Origin: an uncultured Dietzia sp.
GTDB lineage: Bacteria > Actinomycetota > Actinomycetes > Mycobacteriales > Mycobacteriaceae
Assembly (NCBI GenBank): GCA_946570335.1
Contig: CAMNYG010000137.1
Location: 1 to 5,007 of the forward strand
Direction of reading: 5' to 3'
DNA length: 5,007 bases
Shown: piece after piece, positions 1 through 4,928 of the stretch
Layout of the letters: each line of letters opens with the position of its first letter
Position numbering within the stretch: the stretch's first letter is position 1
Made by a program: the position numbers and the translations under genes
Notes under the pieces: model-generated
Database searches by the model: none
Told to the model about the DNA's origin: nothing
Seen by the model: the letters and a program-made list of their open reading frames with translations, nothing else

Positions 1-35
1 CCGTGCGACTCCCCGCGACATGAGCGGCTGGGCCG

Positions 36-41
36 TACCCT
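36..41 (+). promoter_or_regulatory. Possible -10 box for a leaderless DUF4112 transcript
   Basis: TACCCT fits the TANNNT actinobacterial -10 pattern and lies 8 nt before the ATG at 50. Transcription could then begin at or near that ATG, which would explain why no Shine-Dalgarno is visible. No convincing -35 can be recognised and the spacing is slightly long, so this is a weak call. Confidence 0.2.
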
Positions 42-49
42 CGGCCGGT

Positions 50-565
50 ATGAGCGGTGACCGCCCCTCCCCGGCGATCGACGTGACCGGCGTCCCCGTC
101 GACCGCACCGGCGGCTCGCCCATGACCGCCGGCCTGGCGCGCGTACTGGACGACCTCGTGCGCGTCCCGGGCACGCGCTACCGCGTGGGGGTCGATCCGG
201 TGATCGGGTTCGTGCCGGTCGTGGGCGACGCGGTGGGCACCGTGGTGGCCGCGGTCGTGATGGTGGAGGCCGTGCGGAACCGGGTGCCGGTGCGCATCCT
301 GTTCCGCATCGGCTGGAACTACCTGGTCGACGCGGTGCTCGGCACGGTTCCGTTCGTCGGCGACGTGGCCGACGTGGCGCACAAGGCCACCTCCAAGAAC
401 CTGCGCCTGGTCAACCGCACGATCGCCGAGGGCCGCACGATAGACACCACCGCCCGCGGCTACCTGCTGCGGGCGGTGGGGGCGGTGGGGTTGATGCTGC
501 TGATCCTGATCGGCCTGGCGGGCCTGGCCGTGTGGGGCCTGCTCACGCTGATCGGGATCTTCTAG
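50..565 (+). CDS. DUF4112 domain-containing small membrane protein
   Basis: Seen: a 171-residue protein. A polar, Pro/Gly-rich head of about 25 residues is followed by a DUF4112-like domain and a hydrophobic C-terminal segment (roughly the last 30 residues) that looks like one membrane helix. The domain holds the motif D-x3-G-x2-P-x2-G-D twice, 45 residues apart (DPVIGFVPVVGD and DAVLGTVPFVGD), each beside a hydrophobic stretch. It ends in the NLRLVNR-type tail common in this family. The biochemical function of DUF4112 proteins is not known, and I infer none beyond membrane association. The start is uncertain. ATG codons at 20, 50 and 122 (and GTG at 83) are all in frame, and none has a clear Shine-Dalgarno. 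I chose 50 because a TACCCT box at 36-41 would suit a leaderless transcript, which is common in actinobacteria. Starting at 20 gives 181 residues. The gene converges on the CNNM operon with only 15 bp between stop codons. Confidence 0.85.
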   Translation: MSGDRPSPAIDVTGVPVDRTGGSPMTAGLARVLDDLVRVPGTRYRVGVDPVIGFVPVVGDAVGTVVAAVVMVEAVRNRVPVRILFRIGWNYLVDAVLGTVPFVGDVADVAHKATSKNLRLVNRTIAEGRTIDTTARGYLLRAVGAVGLMLLILIGLAGLAVWGLLTLIGIF

Positions 566-580
566 TCGGCGCGCCGCGAC
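565..580. terminator. Possible short bidirectional hairpin between convergent genes
   Basis: The 15 bp between the two convergent stop codons, plus the last base of the first stop, can form a GC-rich hairpin. Options are GTCG (565-568) with CGAC (577-580), or the 10-bp palindrome CGGCGCGCCG at 567-576. There is no T-tract on either strand. Actinobacterial terminators often lack one, so a bidirectional terminator is possible but not shown. Confidence 0.25.
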
Positions 581-1678
581 CTATCCGGAGGTGACGGGCA
601 GGAGGCGCCGCACCACGTCGTCGAGGGTCACCACGCCGCGCACCTCGGAGACGTGGGTGCCGGGATGCCCGCCCGATTCTTCGACGACGACGAGGTGGGC
701 CCGCGACTCGCGCATTCGGCGGAACGCCTCGGCGACGGTCAGATCTTGCTCCAGGGAAAGGCACGGGCGCATGAGGTCGCGGGCGGTGGCGGTGTCGGCC
801 ACCCCGATCGAGTCGCGTGCGTGCACCACGCCGGCGGCCGTGTCGTTCCCCAGCACCAGCAGACGCAGGTGCCCGGTGCGGCGGGCGGTCTCGCGGATCT
901 CCTCGGGGCCGGCGTCCACGTCGACCGAGGACATCTCGGACTCCGACGCGGGCGTGTGGGCTTCGCGCTCACCGAGCAGATCGCCCACGGTGAGCTCCTG
1001 GAGCTCGAGCGCGCTGAGCAGCTGACGCTGACGCGTGTCGTCCAGCGTGCCGGCCTCGCCGGAGTGACGGACCAACTCGCGCAACGAGTCGGCGTCCTGG
1101 CCGGCGGAGACCTCGTCCCTCGCCTCCACCCCGAGCTTGTGCAGGATCGCGTTGGCGGTGCTGTTGAGCAGGAGCAGCAGCGGCCGGGTGAGCCACAGGA
1201 AGCCGCGCATCGGCAACGCCAGCAGCGTGGCCGAGTACTCGGGGTGGGAGATGGACCACGACTTCGGGGCCATCTCGCCCACCACCAGGTGCAGGAACGT
1301 CACGATGATCAGCGCGAGGATGAACGCGATCACGTCGGCGGTCCACGGCGGAAGGCCCAATCCGGTGAACACGGGGGTGAGCCAGTGGTGCACGGCCGGC
1401 TTGGTGATCGAACCGAGCGCGAGCGCACACAGGGTGATGCCGAGCTGCGCGCCGGCCAGCAGCAGGGTGAGCTCGGAGGCGTTACGCAGGGCGGCGCGCG
1501 CGGCGACGCTCGTGGCGGCCGCGTCCTCCAGTCGGTGGCGACGCGCGGAGATGAGCGAGAACTCCACGGCCACGAAGAACGCCGACGCGATGATCAACAG
1601 TGTCGTGGCGCCGAGCACGACCCACGGGTTGTTCATGATCCCCGAGGTGGACCCGGCGGCGAGGTGGGTGACAGTCAT
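581..1678 (-). CDS. CNNM/CorC-like (DUF21) membrane protein with CBS pair, short form
   Basis: A probable divalent-cation transporter or regulator subunit of the inner membrane, from the family often labelled 'hemolysin'. Seen: 365 residues. A DUF21/CNNM membrane domain covers about residues 15-190, with a first helix near 18-43 containing FFVAVEFSLISARRHRLE, the conserved AGAQLGIT at 75-82, and VGEMAPKSW at 133-141 (the family G-E-x2-P-K motif). A cytosolic CBS pair follows from about 231. The second CBS is recognisable (DLMRP near 301-305, GVVTLDDVV near the end). The first has lost the usual MVPR-type motif. The protein stops just after the CBS pair, so it lacks the C-terminal CorC/HlyC domain of its neighbour. 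The start is firm: ATG at 1678 follows GAGGAGG (1686-1692) by 7 nt and overlaps the upstream stop by 4 bp. The domain plan and order match M. tuberculosis Rv1841c, recalled from memory. Mg2+/Co2+ transport is inferred from the family. Confidence 0.9.
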   Translation of the reverse strand: MTVTHLAAGSTSGIMNNPWVVLGATTLLIIASAFFVAVEFSLISARRHRLEDAAATSVAARAALRNASELTLLLAGAQLGITLCALALGSITKPAVHHWLTPVFTGLGLPPWTADVIAFILALIIVTFLHLVVGEMAPKSWSISHPEYSATLLALPMRGFLWLTRPLLLLLNSTANAILHKLGVEARDEVSAGQDADSLRELVRHSGEAGTLDDTRQRQLLSALELQELTVGDLLGEREAHTPASESEMSSVDVDAGPEEIRETARRTGHLRLLVLGNDTAAGVVHARDSIGVADTATARDLMRPCLSLEQDLTVAEAFRRMRESRAHLVVVEESGGHPGTHVSEVRGVVTLDDVVRRLLPVTSG

Positions 1679-3033
1679 CGGGTGGCCTCCTCGACCGCCA
1701 CGTACAGCCGGGAGGGCACACGGCGTTCGATCTGACGGACCTCGGTGTGCAGGATCCGCGAGCGGGACAGTTCCTCGAACACGTCGGTGTCCGGCAGGTC
1801 CACGTCAACGCGGTCGCCCACGTCGGGCAGGTCGCCGGAGGTCTCGATGACCAGGCCACCGAGGGTCTCGGCGTCGGTGTCGGGCAGCGTGATGTCGAGC
1901 AGACGCTCCACCTCGTCGAGATGGGTGTCGCCGCTGAACAGCCAGCCGTCGCCCACGCTGACCGGGATCCCCGCCTCGGCCAGCGAGTCGTGCTCGTCGT
2001 TGATCTCACCGACGATCTCCTCGGCCATGTCCTCCATGGTCACCACACCGGCGAACCCGCCGTACTCGTCCACCACCACGGCCATCTCCGCGTGCTCGGC
2101 GGCGAGACGGTTCGCCACCTCGGGGAGCGGCAGCGACGTGGGCACGATGATCGGGGCGCGCATCAGCCCGGACACCGAGAGCAGGGAGGTGTCCTGCCCG
2201 TCACACACGGTGAGCAGGTCGTGCATGTCCACCACGCCGATCACGTCGTCGGAATCCGTACCGACCACCGGGTAGCGGGTGTGGCCGGTCGCCATCTTCG
2301 ACAGCACGTCCGCCACGGTGTCCTCCCCGCGCACCACGTCGGTACGGGAGCGGGGCACCATCGCGTGCTCGGCGGGCTGGCCGGGGAAGTCGAGCATGCG
2401 GTCGAGCAGCCGGCTCAGCTCGGGGGAGAGCTCGCCGGCCTCACCGGACTCGGCGACGATGTGCTCGAGGTCGCGGGCGGTGGCCGAGTGTTCCTTGTCC
2501 TCGACGGGCTCGATCCCGACGGCCCGCAGCAGGCCCGCCGCGGCCTTGTCGAACAGTCCGATCAGCCAACCGAACACGGCCAGGTAGATGGTGGTGGACC
2601 GGGCGAGCCAGCGTGATACCGGCTCCGGCCTGGCGATGGCCAGGTTCTTGGGCACCAGCTCGCCGAAGATCATCTGGACGACGGTCGAGAACAGCAGGGC
2701 CACGACGGTGCCCACGGCCACGCCCACCGCCTGCGGGACCGAGGCCAGTCCCAACAGCTCGCCCAGTGCCCGGCCGATGAGGGGCTCGGCCACATAACCC
2801 ACGACCAGGGTGGTGACGGTGATGCCGAGCTGGGCGCCCGACAGCATGAACGACGTGCGTCGGGTGACGCCGAGAACGCGTGCGGCGACGGGGTCGCCCT
2901 TCTCGGCGGCGGCCCCCATGCGGGAGCGGTCGACCGCCATGAACGCGAATTCCTGGGCCACGAAGTAGCCCGTCAGCGCGGTGATCGCCAGGACCACGAC
3001 GACGCCGACCAGTAGTGAGAGCGCGATGCTCAT
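1675..3033 (-). CDS. CNNM/CorC-family transporter, full-length form (DUF21, CBS pair, CorC_HlyC domain)
   Basis: A probable inner-membrane Mg2+/Co2+ efflux or homeostasis protein of the CNNM/CorC/MpfA family. Seen: 452 residues with the complete family plan. The DUF21 membrane domain covers about 1-200: first helix near 5-33 with YFVAQEFAFMAVDRSR, SGAQLGIT at 65-72, and FGELVPKN with G124-E125 and P128-K129. The CBS pair covers about 220-340: MVPRSRTDVV from M225, and the hallmark VVDEYGGFAGVVTMEDMAEEIVGEI with D322-E323-Y324-G325-G326. The CorC_HlyC transporter-associated domain covers about 350-440 (GWLFSGDTHLDEV and ETLGGLVIE). Length matches typical members. The ATG at 3033 is preceded by a G-rich Shine-Dalgarno that sits inside a perfect hairpin. 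It is first in an operon with the short-form paralogue, as in M. tuberculosis Rv1842c-Rv1841c (from memory). Ion specificity and direction are family inference; the 'hemolysin' label in databases is historical. Confidence 0.93.
   Translation of the reverse strand: MSIALSLLVGVVVVLAITALTGYFVAQEFAFMAVDRSRMGAAAEKGDPVAARVLGVTRRTSFMLSGAQLGITVTTLVVGYVAEPLIGRALGELLGLASVPQAVGVAVGTVVALLFSTVVQMIFGELVPKNLAIARPEPVSRWLARSTTIYLAVFGWLIGLFDKAAAGLLRAVGIEPVEDKEHSATARDLEHIVAESGEAGELSPELSRLLDRMLDFPGQPAEHAMVPRSRTDVVRGEDTVADVLSKMATGHTRYPVVGTDSDDVIGVVDMHDLLTVCDGQDTSLLSVSGLMRAPIIVPTSLPLPEVANRLAAEHAEMAVVVDEYGGFAGVVTMEDMAEEIVGEINDEHDSLAEAGIPVSVGDGWLFSGDTHLDEVERLLDITLPDTDAETLGGLVIETSGDLPDVGDRVDVDLPDTDVFEELSRSRILHTEVRQIERRVPSRLYVAVEEATR
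1686..1692 (-). promoter_or_regulatory. Shine-Dalgarno of the short CNNM gene, inside the upstream gene
   Basis: GAGGAGG on the minus strand lies 7 nt before the ATG at 1678 and within the last codons of the preceding gene. With the ATGA stop/start overlap at 1675-1678, it fixes the start and suggests reinitiation or coupled translation, which would keep the two proteins in step. Confidence 0.8.
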
Positions 3034-3040
3034 CCGGTGT

Positions 3041-3061
3041 GCCCCCTTCCGTGAAGGGGGC
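3041..3061 (-). promoter_or_regulatory. Perfect hairpin masking the Shine-Dalgarno of the full-length CNNM gene
   Basis: On the minus strand, GCCCCCTTC (3061-3053) and GAAGGGGGC (3049-3041) are perfect complements, 9 bp with a 3-nt loop. The 3' arm holds the only Shine-Dalgarno candidate (GAAGGGGG), which ends 8 nt before the ATG at 3033. If the hairpin folds in the mRNA it would hide the ribosome site. That suggests translation is controlled by an unfolding signal or an upstream translating ribosome. The pairing is seen; the regulatory role is inferred. Confidence 0.55.
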
Positions 3062-3091
3062 GGATAGATCGGGCCGGGGTGTCGGCTCGGC

Positions 3092-3118
3092 TCACTGGAG
3101 GTGCTCCTGCGCGTTCAT
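3092..3118 (-). CDS. Possible 8-codon leader peptide (uORF) before the CNNM operon
   Basis: Within the predicted leader, minus-strand ATG at 3118 opens a short frame, MNAQEHLQ, that stops with TGA at 3094-3092. That is 31 nt before the SD-masking hairpin. There is no clear Shine-Dalgarno in front of it, and a frame this short can occur by chance. It is listed because a translated leader next to a masked ribosome site is a recognisable arrangement for translational control. Confidence 0.15.
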   Translation of the reverse strand: MNAQEHLQ

Positions 3119-3161
3119 CTGGGCAAGGCCCGAGACGGTGTTCCCGGGCCACGAATATCCG

Positions 3162-3190
3162 ATTGTCCCGATTTGTGGGCGGAATGTCGA
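3162..3190 (-). promoter_or_regulatory. Predicted promoter of the CNNM operon
   Basis: Minus-strand TCGACA (3190-3185; 5 of 6 matches to TTGACA) is followed after exactly 17 nt by GACAAT (3167-3162; 4 of 6 matches to TATAAT, with the key A and final T present). Transcription would start near 3155 and give a leader of about 120 nt containing the possible uORF and the SD-masking hairpin. A nearby GATATT (3159-3154) is an alternative -10, but without a good -35. Confidence 0.4.
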
Positions 3191-3224
3191 CTCCCACCCA
3201 GCTGGGGTAGTGAATCGGATGAGG

Positions 3225-3254
3225 TTGTCAGGGGGCCCGCGCAAGGAGTATCAC
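3225..3254 (+). promoter_or_regulatory. Possible promoter close to the peptide-transporter start
   Basis: TTGTCA (3225-3230), an 18-nt spacer, then TATCAC (3249-3254). This would place the transcription start at about 3261-3263, at or just before the transporter ATG, giving a nearly leaderless mRNA. The -10 lacks the final T. The box overlaps AAGGAG (3243-3248), which could instead be a Shine-Dalgarno on a transcript begun further upstream. The two readings compete. Confidence 0.25.
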
Positions 3255-3262
3255 TGTCGGAC

Positions 3263-4738
3263 ATGACAACTCGGAACCCCGAGGGAGCTCTCGCCGATTC
3301 GGACCGCAGGTTCTTCGGCCATCCCCTCGGCCTGGCCAACCTCTCCGGCATCGAGCTCTGGGAGCGCTTCAGCTTCTACGGCATGCAGGGCCTGCTGGCG
3401 TATTACATCTACTACACGGTCGGCGAGGGCGGCCTGGGCTACTCCGAGCAGATCGCCACCTCCATCGTCGGTGCGTACGGCGGTCTCGTCTACGCCTCCG
3501 CGATCCTCGGCGGCTGGATCTCCGACCGGCTCTTCGGGGCGGAACGCACCCTGTTCGGTTCCGCGGTATTGATCATGTTGGGGCACATGTCCCTGGCGTT
3601 GATCCCCGATGCCATCGGGCTCGGCATCGGTCTGGTGTTCGTCGGCGTCGGCGCCGGCACACTCAAGGCCACCACCTCGACCGTCGTCGGCGACATGTAC
3701 CGCCGGACGGACGACCGCCGGGACGCCGCGTTCTCGATCTACTACATGGCTGTCAACATCGGTGGGCTGCTCGGGCCGCTGGTCACCGGCGCGCTGTGGA
3801 ACACCCACGGATTCCACTGGGGCTTCGGCGCCGCCGCAGTCGGTATGGCGATCGGCCTGATCCAATACGTCGCGATGCGAGGCTCCACCCTCAAGGGCGT
3901 CGGCGTGGAAGTGCCCAATCCGCTGCCCCGCGCGCAGCGACTCCCGTACCTGGGTGGCGGCATCGTCGTCGTCGTCCTGGTCGTGGCCGCCATCGCCACC
4001 GGTCTCATCCCGCTCGAATGGCTGGCCAACATCGTCACCGCCATCGCCGCGGTGGGCGCCGTCGCGCTGTTCGTGATCCTCATCGGCAGTTCCAAGACAC
4101 AGGACGACGAGCGTCGCCGCGTGATCTCGTTCATCCCGATGTTCCTGGCCTCGGTGATGTTCTGGGCCCTGTTCCAGCAGCAGTTCACCGTGATCGCCAT
4201 CTACTCCGACCAGCGGCTGGATCGCAACATCGGCGGCTGGGAGTTCCCGGCCAGCTGGGTGCAGTCCATCAACCCGCTGTTCATCATCATCTTCGCGGCC
4301 GTCTTCGCCGCGATGTGGGTCAAGCTCGGCAAGCGTCAGCCGTCCACGCCGATGAAGTTCGCGCTGGCCAACCTCATCATGGGTGTCGCCGCCCTGATCT
4401 TCCTGCTGTTCGTCGGTCACCAGTCCACGCCGCTGCTGGCCATCGTCGGCATCCTGTTCCTGTTCACCATGGCCGAGCTGCTGCTCTCGCCGGTCGGGCA
4501 GTCGCTGGCCACCAAACTCGCTCCGGAGGCGTTCAAGACGCAGATGGTGGCGTTGTTCTTCCTCACCGTGTCCATCGGTAGCGCGCTGTCCGGTGTGCTG
4601 GCCGCGTACTACGACCCCACGGACGCCGGCGCCGAACGCACCTACTTCCTGTTCCTGGGGATCGCCTCGATCGTCGTGGCGATCGTGATAGCGGGGCTGT
4701 CGCCGTGGATCAGGAGGAACATGATGGGCGTCCGCTGA
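3263..4738 (+). CDS. POT/PTR2-family proton-dependent oligopeptide transporter
   Basis: An inner-membrane MFS transporter predicted to import di- and tripeptides with protons. Seen: 491 residues, almost entirely hydrophobic helices, the usual length for bacterial POTs. Family motifs appear in order: E31-L-W-E34-R35-F36 (the ExxERF proton/peptide motif of helix 1, within ELWERFSFYG); GGWISDRLFGAERT at 83-96 (first PTR2 signature, loop 2-3); K135 in helix 4 (GVGAGTLK); FSIYYMAVNIGGLLGP at 157-172 (second PTR2 signature, helix 5); FWALFQQQ at 300-307 in helix 7; and E405 in AELLLSPVG, the conserved helix-10 glutamate. The position-305 residue is Gln where several POTs have Glu. ATG at 3263 was chosen because the family-like N-terminus begins there; the upstream in-frame sequence is not family-like. 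AAGGAG lies 14 nt ahead, unusually far, and an in-frame CTG at 3254 would sit 5 nt from it. It is transcribed divergently from the CNNM operon. Substrate range is inferred from the family. Confidence 0.94.
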   Translation: MTTRNPEGALADSDRRFFGHPLGLANLSGIELWERFSFYGMQGLLAYYIYYTVGEGGLGYSEQIATSIVGAYGGLVYASAILGGWISDRLFGAERTLFGSAVLIMLGHMSLALIPDAIGLGIGLVFVGVGAGTLKATTSTVVGDMYRRTDDRRDAAFSIYYMAVNIGGLLGPLVTGALWNTHGFHWGFGAAAVGMAIGLIQYVAMRGSTLKGVGVEVPNPLPRAQRLPYLGGGIVVVVLVVAAIATGLIPLEWLANIVTAIAAVGAVALFVILIGSSKTQDDERRRVISFIPMFLASVMFWALFQQQFTVIAIYSDQRLDRNIGGWEFPASWVQSINPLFIIIFAAVFAAMWVKLGKRQPSTPMKFALANLIMGVAALIFLLFVGHQSTPLLAIVGILFLFTMAELLLSPVGQSLATKLAPEAFKTQMVALFFLTVSIGSALSGVLAAYYDPTDAGAERTYFLFLGIASIVVAIVIAGLSPWIRRNMMGVR

Positions 4739-4774
4739 CGTCCTGACGTCCTGACGCGCTGATGCGCTGATGCC
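4735..4774 (+). repeat. Period-8 tandem repeat beginning at the transporter stop codon
   Basis: Five consecutive octamers are visible: CTGACGTC, CTGACGTC, CTGACGCG, CTGATGCG, CTGATGCC. The first contains the transporter TGA stop. Since 8 is not a multiple of 3, successive TGA triplets fall in all three plus-strand frames. It looks like a small slippage-generated repeat. Further CTGA-headed units recur at 4792, 4807 and 4832. Confidence 0.8.
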
Positions 4775-4795
4775 CGGCCTCGCGCCACGGGCTGA
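4764..4795 (+). repeat. 32-bp direct repeat, copy 1
   Basis: This stretch runs from GCGCTGATGCCCGG to CCACGGGCTGA and is repeated exactly 40 bp downstream. Inside it GCCCG (4772-4776) can pair with CGGGC (4788-4792), so each copy may form a small hairpin just after the transporter gene. It could help end transcription, but no T-tract follows. Confidence 0.85.
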
Positions 4796-4803
4796 ACCGC
4801 TGC

Positions 4804-4835
4804 GCGCTGATGCCCGGCCTCGCGCCACGGGCTGA
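4804..4835 (+). repeat. 32-bp direct repeat, copy 2
   Basis: Identical over 32 bases to 4764-4795; the copies are separated by 8 bases (AACCGCTG). Its end runs into the palindrome GCTGATCAGC (4831-4840), and CGGGC (4828-4832) can also pair with GCCCG (4841-4845). That makes a hairpin alternative to the one inside the repeat. Confidence 0.85.
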
Positions 4836-4849
4836 TCAGCGCCCGCCAT

Positions 4850-4928
4850 GGTTTGATGCCGTCACCGTGAGATTTCCGGCTAAAAATCTCTGTGGTGCCA
4901 CCTAGGTTCGCGGTGACGGCACCAAACC
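4850..4928. repeat. 79-bp inverted-repeat element with 18-bp arms and inner hairpin
   Basis: The left arm (4850-4867, GGTTTGATGCCGTCACCG) and right arm (4911-4928) are complementary at 17 of 18 positions. The exception, A4856 against C4922, becomes a G-U wobble in minus-strand RNA, so the stem would be unbroken there. The 43-nt interior contains a second perfect hairpin, GAGATTT (4869-4875) with AAATCTC (4884-4890) around an 8-nt loop. It also has the palindrome ACCTAGGT (4900-4907). The inner part is much more AT-rich than its surroundings. GGTGCC (4894-4899) could alternatively pair with GGCACC (4918-4923) in the right arm. It may be a strong terminator, a structured RNA or a MITE-like/REP-like palindrome. 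No target-site duplication is visible, and the sequence does not match an RNA class I recognise. Confidence 0.7.

Noticed and set aside
653..1735. Long plus-strand open frame of about 360 codons opposite the short CNNM gene
   Set aside because: It is antisense to a gene with clear DUF21/CBS motifs and a good start. Its product is a low-complexity Gly/Arg/Gln/His-rich string typical of the reverse complement of high-GC coding sequence.
3127..3150. Inverted repeat GGCCCG/CGGGCC with a 12-nt gap in the operon leader
   Set aside because: A six-base GC-only match is common in DNA of this composition; no independent evidence for function.
3157..3220. Inverted repeat ATCCGAT (3157-3163) with ATCGGAT (3214-3220) as an operator in the divergent region
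   Set aside because: Seven bases at 50-bp separation are within chance expectation for this region and do not match an operator I recognise.
3101..3262. N-terminal extension of the transporter to ATG 3101
   Set aside because: The extra 54 residues are not like any POT N-terminus, are interrupted by likely control DNA and carry no suitable ribosome site; family homology begins just after ATG 3263.
4764..4835. CRISPR-like array from the two 32-bp repeats
   Set aside because: There are only two copies with an 8-base gap, no spacer-sized unique sequence and no cas genes.
3251..4849. Minus-strand open frame of about 530 codons opposite the peptide transporter
   Set aside because: The product is Asp/Glu/Gln/His/Arg-rich with no recognisable domain, and the opposite strand has every POT signature. 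It is a GC-driven shadow.
4858..4924. tRNA-like reading of the inverted-repeat element (GCCGTCA with TGACGGC, followed by ACCA, with a GGTTCG nearby)
   Set aside because: A 7-bp acceptor stem and an ACCA end can be drawn, but the body is only about 64 nt. The GGTTCG is in the wrong place for a T-arm and no anticodon arm of normal shape can be formed.
4850..4928. Integron attC site
   Set aside because: The arms do not contain the RYYYAAC/GTTRRRY core sites and there is no integrase or cassette context.
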